From the NCBI GenBank assembly GCA_032055545.1, contig DAMBQR010000006.1, forward strand, positions 1 to 64,000: a DNA stretch of 64,000 bases. Direction: 5' to 3'. Position numbers and translations under genes: made by a program. Positions within the stretch are counted from its first letter, which is position 1; each line of letters begins with the position of its first letter. Shown here in pieces: positions 19,097-27,899 of this stretch. The stretch comes from Pseudescherichia sp032055545 (GTDB lineage Bacteria > Pseudomonadota > Gammaproteobacteria > Enterobacterales > Enterobacteriaceae). The notes under the pieces were generated by a model. That model made no database searches and was not told the origin of the DNA. It was given only the letters and a program-made list of their open reading frames with translations.

Positions 19097-20512
19097 ATGA
19101 ACGATCTTCCGAACCCGGTCCGCTGGCAGCTATGGATAGTGGCCTTCGGCTTTTTCATGCAGGCGCTGGACACCACCATCGTCAACACCGCCCTGCCCTC
19201 AATGGCGCAGAGCCTCGGCGAAAGCCCGCTGCATATGCACATGGTCGTCGTGGCCTACGTGCTGACGGTAGCGGTGATGCTCCCCGCCAGCGGCTGGCTG
19301 GCGGATAAGGTCGGGGTGCGCAACGTTTTCTTCAGCGCAATCGTGCTCTTCACGCTCGGATCGCTGTTCTGCGCCCAGGCCAGCACCCTCGACGGGCTGG
19401 TAATGGCCCGCGTGTTGCAGGGCGTCGGCGGCGCGATGATGGTGCCAGTGGGCAGGCTGACGGTAATGAAGATCGTTCCCCGGTCGCAGTATATGGCGGC
19501 AATGACCTTTGTCACCCTGCCGGGGCAGATTGGTCCCCTGCTTGGCCCGGCGCTGGGGGGGATTCTGGTGGAGTACGCTTCCTGGCACTGGATCTTCCTG
19601 ATTAACCTGCCGGTGGGGATTATCGGGGCGATCGCTACCCTCTGGCTGATGCCCAACTACACCCTGCAAACTCGCCGCTTCGATATGCCTGGCTTCCTGC
19701 TGCTGGCTTTCGGCATGGCAGCGCTGACCCTTGCCCTCGACGGCCAGAAGGGGTTAGGCATATCAACGCTAACCCTCGTGGCGCTGGTCATCGTGGGCGT
19801 CATCGCGCTGGGGATCTACCTGTGGCACGCCAGACGCAACGAGGCGGCGCTCTTCCCTCTTGGCCTGTTTGGCACCCGCTCTTTCTCTCTGGGGCTAGCC
19901 GGCAGCTTCGCCGGACGCATCGGCAGCGGCATGCTGCCCTTTATCACGCCGGTGTTCTTACAGATCGGGCTGGGCTTCTCGCCGTTCCACGCCGGGCTGA
20001 TGATGATCCCGATGGTGCTGGGCAGCATGGGCATGAAGCGGATCGTGGTGCAGATCGTTAACCGCTTCGGCTACCGTAAGGTATTGGTGGCCAGCACCCT
20101 GGGACTGGCGCTGGTGAGCCTGCTGTTTATGGCAACGGCGCTGGCAGGACTCTACATCCTGCTGCCGGTAGTACTGTTTGTGCAGGGGATGATCAACTCG
20201 ATGCGCTTCTCGACCATGAACACCCTGACGCTGAAGGATCTGCCGGATGCGCAGGCCAGCAGCGGCAACAGCCTGCTGTCGATGGTCATGCAGCTCTCAA
20301 TGAGCGTCGGCGTCACCGTCGCCGGGCTGCTGCTCGGCCTGTTTGGTCAGCAGCACCTGGCGACCGACAGCACGCTGGTGCACCACGTTTTCTTTTCCAC
20401 CTATCTGTGCATGGCGGTGATCATTGCCCTGCCCGCGCTGGTCTTTGTCCGCGTGCCGAATGACGCCAGCACCAATACCGTGATTGCCCGGCGCAAAAGG
20501 AGTCAACAATGA
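19097..20512 (+). CDS. mdtD: Major facilitator transporter MdtD (IceT)
   Basis: The 471-residue protein is a 14-helix DHA2-type MFS transporter, collinear with E. coli MdtD. The E. coli protein has been described as a citrate/iron exporter (IceT) and is not needed for MdtABC drug efflux. The motif A region WLADKVGVRN lies in the loop after helix 2. The gene sits 20 bases after mdtC and overlaps baeS by four bases (ATGA), so it is part of the BaeR-controlled transcript. Confidence 0.95.
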   Translation: MNDLPNPVRWQLWIVAFGFFMQALDTTIVNTALPSMAQSLGESPLHMHMVVVAYVLTVAVMLPASGWLADKVGVRNVFFSAIVLFTLGSLFCAQASTLDGLVMARVLQGVGGAMMVPVGRLTVMKIVPRSQYMAAMTFVTLPGQIGPLLGPALGGILVEYASWHWIFLINLPVGIIGAIATLWLMPNYTLQTRRFDMPGFLLLAFGMAALTLALDGQKGLGISTLTLVALVIVGVIALGIYLWHARRNEAALFPLGLFGTRSFSLGLAGSFAGRIGSGMLPFITPVFLQIGLGFSPFHAGLMMIPMVLGSMGMKRIVVQIVNRFGYRKVLVASTLGLALVSLLFMATALAGLYILLPVVLFVQGMINSMRFSTMNTLTLKDLPDAQASSGNSLLSMVMQLSMSVGVTVAGLLLGLFGQQHLATDSTLVHHVFFSTYLCMAVIIALPALVFVRVPNDASTNTVIARRKRSQQ

Positions 20513-21912
20513 AATTCTGGCGACCCGGTATTACCGGCAAGCTCTTTCTGGCGATTTTCGCCACCTGCATCGCGCTGCTGATCACTATGCACTGGGCGGT
20601 GCGGGTCAGCTTTGAGCGCGGCTTTATCGACTACATCAAGCACGGCAACGAGCAGCGGCTACAGATGCTCAGCGACGCGCTGGGAGAGCAGTACGAGCTG
20701 CACGGCAACTGGCGTTTTCTGCGCAACAATGACCGCTTTGTCTTCCAGATCCTGCGCTCCTTTGAGCATGACAGCGACGACGATCGGCCCGGCCCCGGCA
20801 TGCCGCCCCACGGCTGGCGGACGCAGTTCTGGGTGACCGACCAGGACGGCGACGTATTGGTTGGCCCGCGCTCCCCGGTCCCCAAAGAGGGAACCCGGCG
20901 GGCGATAACGGTCAACGGTGCGGTGGTTGGCTCGGTCATCGCCTCCCCGGTGGAGCGACTAACGCGCAATACCGATATCAACTTTGATCGCCAGCAGCGG
21001 CGCACCAGCTGGCTTATTGTCGGCCTCGCCACGCTGCTGGCAGCGCTGGCGACCTTCCCGCTGGCGCGCGGCCTGCTTGCCCCGGTGAAACGGCTGGTCG
21101 AGGGGACGCACCGGCTCGCGGCCGGAGACTTTACCACCCGCGTGGCGACGTCCAGCCCGGATGAGCTGGGCAAACTGGCCCAGGACTTTAACCAGCTCGC
21201 CAGCACCCTGGAGAAGAACCAGCAGATGCGCCGCGACTTTATGGCCGATATCTCCCACGAGCTGCGTACCCCGCTGGCAGTGCTGCGCGGCGAGCTGGAG
21301 GCGATTCAGGACGGCGTGCGCCAGTTTACCCCCGAGTCGGTGGCCTCTCTGCAGGCCGAGGTGGGCACGCTGACCAAGCTGGTTGACGATCTGCACCAGC
21401 TCTCGATGTCCGACGAGGGGGCGCTGGCCTACCAGAAGGCCCCGATGGATGTCATAACCCTGCTGGAGATTGCTGCCGGCGCGTTCCGCGAGCGCTTCGC
21501 CAGCCGGAGCCTAAGCCTCAACGTCTCGCTGCCGGAGAGCGCCATCGTGTTCGGCGACCGTGACCGTCTGATGCAGCTGTTTAATAACCTGCTGGAGAAC
21601 AGCCTGCGCTACACCGATGCCGGGGGCCAGCTGATGATTAGCGCGACCGTGAAGCCGGATGCCATGACGATGACCTTTGCCGACAGCGGCCCCGGCGTCA
21701 GCGACGAGCAGCTCAGCCGACTGTTTGAGCGCTTCTACCGCACCGAAAGCTCACGCAACCGCGCCAGCGGCGGCTCCGGGCTGGGGCTGCCTATCTGCGT
21801 AAACATTGTTGCAGCCCACGGCGGCACCATCCACGCGGCCCATTCGCCTTTTGGCGGGGTTAGCATTACAGTTGAACTACCGCTGGAACGCGATTTACCG
21901 AGAGATGTATGA
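20509..21912 (+). CDS. baeS: Envelope-stress sensor histidine kinase BaeS
   Basis: The 467-residue kinase has two membrane segments flanking a periplasmic sensor loop, a HAMP domain, a HisKA domain with the phosphoacceptor His250 in ADISHELRTPLAV, and an HATPase domain with N, G1 (DSGPG) and G2 (GSGLGL) boxes. It senses envelope damage and toxic compounds such as indole and flavonoids and phosphorylates BaeR. Four-base overlaps with mdtD and baeR couple all three genes. Confidence 0.96.
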   Translation: MKFWRPGITGKLFLAIFATCIALLITMHWAVRVSFERGFIDYIKHGNEQRLQMLSDALGEQYELHGNWRFLRNNDRFVFQILRSFEHDSDDDRPGPGMPPHGWRTQFWVTDQDGDVLVGPRSPVPKEGTRRAITVNGAVVGSVIASPVERLTRNTDINFDRQQRRTSWLIVGLATLLAALATFPLARGLLAPVKRLVEGTHRLAAGDFTTRVATSSPDELGKLAQDFNQLASTLEKNQQMRRDFMADISHELRTPLAVLRGELEAIQDGVRQFTPESVASLQAEVGTLTKLVDDLHQLSMSDEGALAYQKAPMDVITLLEIAAGAFRERFASRSLSLNVSLPESAIVFGDRDRLMQLFNNLLENSLRYTDAGGQLMISATVKPDAMTMTFADSGPGVSDEQLSRLFERFYRTESSRNRASGGSGLGLPICVNIVAAHGGTIHAAHSPFGGVSITVELPLERDLPRDV

Positions 21913-22631
21913 CTGAGTTACCGATTGACGAAAACACCCCGCGTATTTTAATCGTGGAAGATGAGCCGAAGCTGGGACAGCTGCTGGTGGACTATCTGCG
22001 GGCGGCGGGCTATGCCCCGACGCTGATTAACCACGGTGATAAGGTGCTGCCCTACGTGCGCCAGACGCCGCCGGACCTGATGCTGCTGGATCTGATGCTC
22101 CCCGGCACCGACGGCCTGACCCTGTGCCGGGAGATCCGCCGCTTCTCCGATCTGCCGATTGTGATGGTCACCGCCCGCATTGAGGAGATCGACCGCCTGT
22201 TAGGGCTGGAGATTGGTGCAGATGACTACATCTGCAAACCCTACAGCCCCCGGGAAGTGGTCGCGCGGGTGAAAACCATTCTGCGCCGCTGCAAGCCCCA
22301 GCGCGAGCTGAAGGAGCTGGATGCGGTTAGCCCGCTGATGATCGACGAGAGCCGCTTTCAGGCCAGCTGGCGCAGCAAGGCGCTGGATCTGACGCCCGCC
22401 GAGTTTCGCCTGTTGAAAACTCTCTCCGGTGAGCCGGGGAAAGTTTTCTCCCGCGAGCAGCTGCTAAACCATCTCTACGACGACTACCGGGTGGTGACCG
22501 ACCGCACCATCGACAGCCATATCAAAAACCTGCGCCGCAAGCTGGAGGCGCTGGATGAGGAGCAGTCGTTTATCCGCGCGGTATACGGCGTTGGCTATCG
22601 CTGGGAGGCGGATGCGGGCCGATTGGCCTGA
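21909..22631 (+). CDS. baeR: Envelope-stress response regulator BaeR
   Basis: This 240-residue OmpR/PhoB-family regulator has a receiver domain with phosphoacceptor Asp61 in LLDLMLPG and a C-terminal winged-helix DNA-binding domain. In E. coli it activates mdtABCD, acrD and spy. It is the last gene of the operon; a REP element follows the stop codon. Confidence 0.97.
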   Translation: MTELPIDENTPRILIVEDEPKLGQLLVDYLRAAGYAPTLINHGDKVLPYVRQTPPDLMLLDLMLPGTDGLTLCREIRRFSDLPIVMVTARIEEIDRLLGLEIGADDYICKPYSPREVVARVKTILRRCKPQRELKELDAVSPLMIDESRFQASWRSKALDLTPAEFRLLKTLSGEPGKVFSREQLLNHLYDDYRVVTDRTIDSHIKNLRRKLEALDEEQSFIRAVYGVGYRWEADAGRLA

Positions 22632-22636
22632 TGTTT

Positions 22637-22670
22637 ACGCCCGGCGGCGCGCCGCTTGCCGGGCCTACGC
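22637..22670. repeat. Single REP element after baeR
   Basis: A palindromic CGCCCGGCGGCGCGCCGC...GCCGGGCCTACGC unit lies directly after the baeR stop codon. It belongs to the same family as the other REP copies in the window. It may stabilise the 3' end of the long mdt-bae transcript. Confidence 0.7.
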
Positions 22671-22791
22671 ATGACGGTGCTTTACCTCAATTGCGCACAA
22701 CGCTATAATTCCCGCCCTTAAAACAGGGGATTACCCCCTGCCCGCCCACTACGCTGCGGCGGATCTGACCTGTCATCAGAACGAGAACAAC

Positions 22792-24153
22792 ATGTTTAAA
22801 CCGGAACTCCTCTCCCCGGCGGGAACGCTGAAAAATATGCGTTACGCCTTTGCCTATGGCGCGGATGCCGTCTACGCGGGCCAGCCCCGCTACTCCTTGC
22901 GGGTGCGCAATAACGAATTTAATCACGAGAACCTCCAGCTGGGGATCAACGAAGCCCATCAGCTCGGGAAAAAGTTCTACGTGGTAGTGAATATTGCGCC
23001 GCACAACGCCAAGCTGAAGACCTTTATCCGCGATTTAGCGCCGGTGGTAGCGATGGGGCCGGATGCGCTGATCATGTCCGATCCCGGTTTAATCATGCTG
23101 GTGCGCGAGCACTTCCCACAGATGGATATCCACCTTTCGGTGCAGGCTAACGCCGTCAACTGGGCGACGGTGAAGTTCTGGCAGCAGATGGGCCTGACCC
23201 GGGTGATCCTCTCCCGCGAGCTGTCGCTGGATGAGATCGCCGAGATCCGCCAGCAGGTACCGGAGATGGAGCTGGAGATTTTCGTTCACGGCGCGCTGTG
23301 CATGGCCTACTCGGGCCGCTGCCTGCTCTCCGGCTATATCAACAAGCGCGACCCGAACCAGGGCACCTGCACCAATGCCTGCCGCTGGGAGTACAACGTC
23401 CAGGAGGGCAAAGAGGACGCCATCGGTAATATCGTCCACGTCCACGAGCCGATCCCGGTGAAAAACGTCGAGCCAACGCTGGGGATTGGCGCGCCGACCG
23501 ACAAGGTGTTTATGATTGAAGAGGCCCAGCGTCCCGGTGAGTACATGACCGCGTTCGAAGATGAGCACGGCACCTACATCATGAACTCGAAGGATCTTCG
23601 CGCCATCGCCCACGTTGAGCGCCTGACCCAGATGGGCGTGCACTCGCTGAAGATCGAGGGCCGCACCAAGTCGTTCTACTACTGCGCCCGTACCGCCCAG
23701 GTCTACCGCAAGGCCATCGACGACGCCGCCGCCGGTAAACCGTTCGACACCAGCCTGATGGAGACCCTGGAGGGGCTGGCACACCGGGGCTACACCGAGG
23801 GCTTCCTGCGCCGCCATACCCATGACGACTACCAGAACTATGAGCAGGGCTACTCCATCTCCGAGCGCCAGCAGTTTGTTGGCGAGTTCACCGGCGAGCG
23901 CAACGGCGCGCTGGCGGCAGTGAAGGTGAAGAACAAGTTCACCCTCGGCGACAGCATGGAGCTGATGACCCCGCACGGCAACGTCAACTTCACTCTCGAG
24001 CATATGGAGAACGCCAAAGGCGAAACGATGCCGGTTGCGCCGGGCGATGGCTATACCGTCTGGCTGCCGGTTCCGGGCGATATGCAGCTGGAGTACGGCC
24101 TGCTGATGCGCAATTTCAATGGCCAAACGACGCGTAATCCGCACGCTGCTTAG
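22792..24153 (+). CDS. trhP: tRNA 5-hydroxyuridine synthesis protein TrhP
   Basis: The 453-residue protein is the orthologue of E. coli YegQ/TrhP, a U32-peptidase-family protein needed with TrhO for 5-hydroxylation of wobble uridine 34 in tRNA. The family signature EIFVHGALCMAYSGRCLLS lies near residues 163-181, and cysteines in the TCTNACRW segment could ligate an iron-sulfur cluster as proposed for U32 proteins. The same gene was formerly called a putative protease; I see no evidence of proteolysis. The cyaR small RNA lies downstream. Confidence 0.94.
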   Translation: MFKPELLSPAGTLKNMRYAFAYGADAVYAGQPRYSLRVRNNEFNHENLQLGINEAHQLGKKFYVVVNIAPHNAKLKTFIRDLAPVVAMGPDALIMSDPGLIMLVREHFPQMDIHLSVQANAVNWATVKFWQQMGLTRVILSRELSLDEIAEIRQQVPEMELEIFVHGALCMAYSGRCLLSGYINKRDPNQGTCTNACRWEYNVQEGKEDAIGNIVHVHEPIPVKNVEPTLGIGAPTDKVFMIEEAQRPGEYMTAFEDEHGTYIMNSKDLRAIAHVERLTQMGVHSLKIEGRTKSFYYCARTAQVYRKAIDDAAAGKPFDTSLMETLEGLAHRGYTEGFLRRHTHDDYQNYEQGYSISERQQFVGEFTGERNGALAAVKVKNKFTLGDSMELMTPHGNVNFTLEHMENAKGETMPVAPGDGYTVWLPVPGDMQLEYGLLMRNFNGQTTRNPHAA

Positions 24154-24198
24154 CGTCCGGGTCGGTCAATTGGGTGATTTTTTCAGCTGATATGAATC

Positions 24199-24214
24199 TT
24201 AGAATCGGATCACA
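24199..24214 (+). promoter_or_regulatory. CRP site of the cyaR promoter
   Basis: TTAGA-ATCGGA-TCACA matches the CRP consensus TGTGA-N6-TCACA with a perfect right half. Its centre lies 41.5 bases upstream of the predicted cyaR transcription start at 24248, the position of a class II CRP promoter, where the site replaces the -35 element. A TATTAT -10 hexamer is at 24236-24241. Confidence 0.75.
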
Positions 24215-24247
24215 TACCGTTTCGCTTGATAAGGGTATTATCTCCAG

Positions 24248-24335
24248 GCTGAAAAACATAACCCATAAATGCTAGCTCTACCAGGAACCACCTCCTTGGC
24301 CTGTGTAATCTCCCTTACGCAGGCCTATTTTTTTT
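24248..24335 (+). ncRNA. cyaR: Small regulatory RNA CyaR
   Basis: The sequence begins GCTGAAAAACATAACCCATA and continues with the ACCAGGAACCACCTCCTT region used for base pairing, almost identical to E. coli CyaR (RyeE). It ends in a GCCTGTGTAA...TTACGCAGGC hairpin followed by a U-run, an Hfq-type terminator. CyaR is a CRP-activated Hfq-dependent RNA that represses ompX, luxS, nadE and yqaE by pairing near their ribosome binding sites. Position after trhP is the same as in E. coli; the P2 remnant ogrK found there in E. coli is absent here. Confidence 0.93.
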
Positions 24336-24416
24336 CATGCCTTTCGGCCTCTTCTTACACGCTCCCGTTCCAGCTAAGATACACTCTCTTCACTCTCTCT
24401 TTTTCAGGGTTTTAGG

Positions 24417-25316
24417 ATGACTAGCGATCCGTCGAGTTTACTTATTCTGAATGGCAAAAGTGCAGGCGATGACACCCTGCGCGAGGCGGTGACTCTGCTG
24501 CGAAACGAAGGCATCGAGCTACACGTCAGGGTCACATGGGAAAAAGGCGATGCGGCCCGCTACGTCGCCGAGGCCGTGGAGCTTGGGGTGGCCACCGTCA
24601 TCGCCGGTGGCGGCGACGGTACCATTAACGAGGTGGCCACGGCGCTGGTCAACGCGGCGGGTGAGAACGTCCCGGCCATGGGTATCATCCCTCTTGGTAC
24701 CGCCAACGACTTCGCTACCAGCGTAGGCATACCCGAAACGCTTGATAAAGCCCTGCAGCTGGCGATCGTCGGCAAAGCCGTGCCGATAGATATTGCCCGA
24801 GTTAATGGCGAGACTGGCTTTATCAACATGGCCACCGGCGGGTTTGGCACGCGCATTACCACCGAAACGCCGGAGCGGCTAAAGGCCGCGCTGGGAGGTG
24901 TGTCGTATGTCATTCACGGCCTGATGCGCATGGATACCCTGAAAGCCGACAGCGTTGAGATCCGCGGTGAAAACTTCTCCTGGCGAGGCGACGCGCTGGT
25001 GATCGGCATCGGCAACGGTCGCCAGGCGGGCGGCGGACAGCAGCTCTGCCCGGGAGCGTTGATTAACGACGGCCTGCTGCAGATACGCATTTTTACCGGG
25101 GATGAGATCCTGCCCGCGCTCTTTACCACCCTCACCCAACCGGAAGATAGTCCGAATATCGTGGACGGCGAATCAGCCTGGTTTGAGGTGAGCTCCCCCC
25201 ACGAGATCACCTTTAACCTTGACGGCGAGCCGCTGAGCGGGCAGCACTTCCGGATGGAGATCCTGCCCGGCGCGCTTAAATGTCGCCTGCCGCCGGATTG
25301 CCCACTGCTGCGGTAA
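24417..25316 (+). CDS. yegS: Lipid kinase YegS
   Basis: The 299-residue protein matches E. coli YegS, a diacylglycerol-kinase-fold enzyme that phosphorylates phosphatidylglycerol in vitro. The nucleotide-binding glycine loop GGGDGTI is at residues 64-70 and the LGTANDFA segment follows. The physiological role is unclear. It has its own promoter-like region after the cyaR terminator. Confidence 0.94.
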   Translation: MTSDPSSLLILNGKSAGDDTLREAVTLLRNEGIELHVRVTWEKGDAARYVAEAVELGVATVIAGGGDGTINEVATALVNAAGENVPAMGIIPLGTANDFATSVGIPETLDKALQLAIVGKAVPIDIARVNGETGFINMATGGFGTRITTETPERLKAALGGVSYVIHGLMRMDTLKADSVEIRGENFSWRGDALVIGIGNGRQAGGGQQLCPGALINDGLLQIRIFTGDEILPALFTTLTQPEDSPNIVDGESAWFEVSSPHEITFNLDGEPLSGQHFRMEILPGALKCRLPPDCPLLR

Positions 25317-25320
25317 CGAT

Positions 25321-25352
25321 TTGCCGGGTGGCGCTGCGCTTACCCGGCCTAC
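25321..25352. repeat. REP element after yegS
   Basis: The palindrome TTGCCGGGTGGCGCTGCG...TACCCGGCCTAC lies five bases after the yegS stop codon. It separates the conserved yegS from the accessory ABC operon that reads toward it. Confidence 0.75.
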
Positions 25353-25374
25353 GGGATCGGCATAACCATCGGCG

Positions 25375-26148
25375 TTAATACGCCGCAACCGCCCGCGCCA
25401 TCTCCCGGCTGTACTGCTGGCTGGCATTAACCAGCATCCGCGTATAGTCGGTTTTTGCCTGACCGCTCACCAGATCGTCGACCGTCAACGTCTCAAGGAT
25501 CTTGCCGTACTGCATCACGGCAATCTTCTGGCACAGGTGGGCAATAACGCCCAGATCGTGGGTCACCATCAGATAGGTCAGCTTCGACTCCTGATGCAGC
25601 TCCGCCAGCAGGTTGAGGATCTCCGCCTGCACCGACACGTCCAGCGCCGAGGTCGGTTCATCCAGCAGCAGCACCTGTGGCTCAAGGATCAGCGCCCGGG
25701 CGATAGCCACGCGCTGGCGCTGACCGCCGGAGAGCTGGTGCGGGAAGCGATCGCGAAAGGCGCGATTCAGCCCGACGCGATCCAGCAGGCGGTTTACCCG
25801 TCGATCCCGGTCGCCGATACCGTGAATATGCAGCGGCTCCTCGAGGATATCGCCGATGGTGTGGCGCGGATGCAGCGAACCGTAGGGATCCTGAAACACC
25901 ATCTGTACCAGCCGGCAGCGCTGTGGATTAAGTCGGTGCTCCAGCGGCTGACGGTTGATGACCAGCTCGCCGTCCCAGTGGGTAAATAGCCCCGCCAGGC
26001 ACTTCAGCACCGTGGTTTTACCCGAGCCGGACTCGCCTACCAGACCGTAAATCTCCCCCGGCTGCACGTTAAAGCTCACGTCATACAGCACCTTGTTACG
26101 CTTCTCCCCTTCACCAAAGGCCAGGTTCAGATTTTTTACCTCAATCAT
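25375..26148 (-). CDS. Peptide/nickel-type ABC transporter ATPase (DppF/OppF-like)
   Basis: This 257-residue ATPase carries Walker A GESGSGKT (38-45), the signature LSGGQ (139-143) and Walker B VLLLDE (159-164). It is the second of two nucleotide-binding subunits of a complete importer encoded at 25375-30558 and the last gene of the operon, 10 bases after the other ATPase. The family imports oligopeptides, nickel, opines or glycosides, so the ATPase alone does not reveal the substrate. The operon is absent from this position in E. coli K-12. A phosphonate C-P lyase (PhnK) origin is less likely because no other phn genes are near. Confidence 0.88.
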   Translation of the reverse strand: MIEVKNLNLAFGEGEKRNKVLYDVSFNVQPGEIYGLVGESGSGKTTVLKCLAGLFTHWDGELVINRQPLEHRLNPQRCRLVQMVFQDPYGSLHPRHTIGDILEEPLHIHGIGDRDRRVNRLLDRVGLNRAFRDRFPHQLSGGQRQRVAIARALILEPQVLLLDEPTSALDVSVQAEILNLLAELHQESKLTYLMVTHDLGVIAHLCQKIAVMQYGKILETLTVDDLVSGQAKTDYTRMLVNASQQYSREMARAVAAY

Positions 26149-26158
26149 CGTGCGCTCC

Positions 26159-27022
26159 TCACTCGCTAAGCCAGCTGGCCTGGCGCTGCAGTACCGGCAG
26201 CACAGGACGGCGATGGTGGATCTCCGGCAGGGCGCTGATCAGCCCCTGGGTATAGGGGTGCCGGGCGTTATGCAGATCGCAGGCGGCGATCGACTCCACC
26301 ACCCGTCCGGCATACATCACCAGTACCCGGTCGCAGAAGCTGCGCACCAGGTTGATATCGTGGCTGATGAAGATCAGCCCCAGCCCACGGGACTGAACCA
26401 GATCGTCCAGCAGCCCCAGCACCTGCAAGCGCACCGAGACGTCGAGGGCGGAAGTAGGTTCGTCGGCGATCACCAGCTCAGGATCGGTGATCAGCATCAT
26501 GGCGATCATGATGCGCTGCCCCTGCCCGCCAGAAATTTCGTGTGGATAGAGGTTATAGACGCGCTCCGGCTGGCGGATACGCACCACGTCGAGCATCTCC
26601 AGCACTTTGACCTTCGCCTCGGCCTTGCGTCCCGGATGGTGGGTCAACCAGGCCTCGGCAATCTGATCCCCGACGCAGACTACGGGGTTGAGGGAGTATT
26701 TTGGGTCCTGCATGATCATGGAGATCCGCTTCCCGCGCACGGTGCGCATCTGCGCCTCGCTGGCGGTGCGCAGATCGATATCGCCGAAGTGCATCCGTTC
26801 GGCGGTAATGCGGGCCTTAGCCGGATGCAGGCGCATCAAAGCGCGCCCGACCGTGGATTTACCGGAGCCGGATTCGCCGACGATGGCAAGCTTCTCCCGG
26901 CCCAGCTGAAAGGAGACGCCGCGTACCGCGTTAGTGACCGCGCGTCCGTTGATAAAGTCGACGTGAAGATCGCGCACGTCGAGCAGGGGCGCGTTATTCG
27001 CTGCGAGGATCGAGGATGTCAC
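26159..27022 (-). CDS. Peptide/nickel-type ABC transporter ATPase (DppD/OppD-like)
   Basis: The protein of about 287 residues has Walker A GESGSGKST, a variant signature ISGGQGQR, Walker B LVIADEPTSALD and a C-terminal oligopeptide-type HPYTQGL segment. I chose the GTG at 27022 because AGGAG lies nine bases upstream of it; the earlier ATG at 27031 abuts the same AGGAG and could not use it. The start overlaps the end of the permease gene by 29 bases, which suggests translational coupling. Confidence 0.88.
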   Translation of the reverse strand: MTSSILAANNAPLLDVRDLHVDFINGRAVTNAVRGVSFQLGREKLAIVGESGSGKSTVGRALMRLHPAKARITAERMHFGDIDLRTASEAQMRTVRGKRISMIMQDPKYSLNPVVCVGDQIAEAWLTHHPGRKAEAKVKVLEMLDVVRIRQPERVYNLYPHEISGGQGQRIMIAMMLITDPELVIADEPTSALDVSVRLQVLGLLDDLVQSRGLGLIFISHDINLVRSFCDRVLVMYAGRVVESIAACDLHNARHPYTQGLISALPEIHHRRPVLPVLQRQASWLSE

Positions 27023-27899
27023 GTAAGCCATCTCCTAAGAAGTTGAACGCCAGGCTGTTGATCAGGATCGCCAGCCCCGGAATAGTCACTACCCACCAGC
27101 ACTCCATCATGTAGGTGCGGCCGCTGGAGATCATCGCCCCCCACTCCGGCTCTGGCGGCTGCGCGCCAAGACCGAGGAAGCCCAGCCCGGCGGCGGTCAG
27201 GATGATCCCCGCCATGTTCATGGTGATGCGGATGATCACCGACGGCAGGCAGAGCGGCACGATGTGACGCCACAGCACGCGTACCGGTGACGCCCCCTGC
27301 AAACGCACCGCCGAGATGAAGTCGGCCTGGCGCAGGGAGAGGGTTTCGGCCCGCGCCAGACGGGCAATCGGCGGCCAGGCGGTCAAGGTAATGGCGATCA
27401 CCACGTGCTCAAGCCCTGGGCCGAGGGCGGCCACGAACGCCAGAGCCAGCACCAGGCTTGGGAAAGAGATAAAGATATCGGTAACGCGCATCAGCACCGT
27501 ATCGACCTTGCCGCCGAAGTAGCCGGCACTCACCCCCAGCAGCAGACCCAGCGGTCCGACGGTGACCGATACCAGCAGCACGATATAGAGCGTAATGCGC
27601 GCCCCGTAGACCAGGCGGCTGAAGATGTCCCGGCCAAACTCGTCGGTGCCGAACCAGTGCTGAGCGTTCGGTGCCTGTAATGCGCTATTGAGATCCTGCA
27701 CCAGCGGGTTATAGGGTGCGATCCATGGCGCAAAGGCGGCCACGATCAGCAGCAGGAAAATAATCCCGCCGCCGATGGCGGTCAGCGGGTTGCGGGCCAT
27801 TTTGCCAATAAAACCGCCGGTGCGGACCAGGGCGCGCTTCAGGCGCAGGCGGCTTTCATTTCCGCCGCCGCTTACGGGCGTATCCAGAGAGACCGTCAT
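26994..27899 (-). CDS. Peptide-type ABC transporter permease (DppC/OppC-like)
   Basis: The 301-residue inner-membrane protein has an N-terminal OppC-type segment (about 25-75) followed by a binding-protein-dependent permease domain with five to six helices. The cytoplasmic coupling motif is in TLTAWPPIARLARAETLSLR, the EAA loop that contacts the ATPases. The start overlaps the DppB-like gene by four bases. Confidence 0.88.
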   Translation of the reverse strand: MTVSLDTPVSGGGNESRLRLKRALVRTGGFIGKMARNPLTAIGGGIIFLLLIVAAFAPWIAPYNPLVQDLNSALQAPNAQHWFGTDEFGRDIFSRLVYGARITLYIVLLVSVTVGPLGLLLGVSAGYFGGKVDTVLMRVTDIFISFPSLVLALAFVAALGPGLEHVVIAITLTAWPPIARLARAETLSLRQADFISAVRLQGASPVRVLWRHIVPLCLPSVIIRITMNMAGIILTAAGLGFLGLGAQPPEPEWGAMISSGRTYMMECWWVVTIPGLAILINSLAFNFLGDGLRDILDPRSE

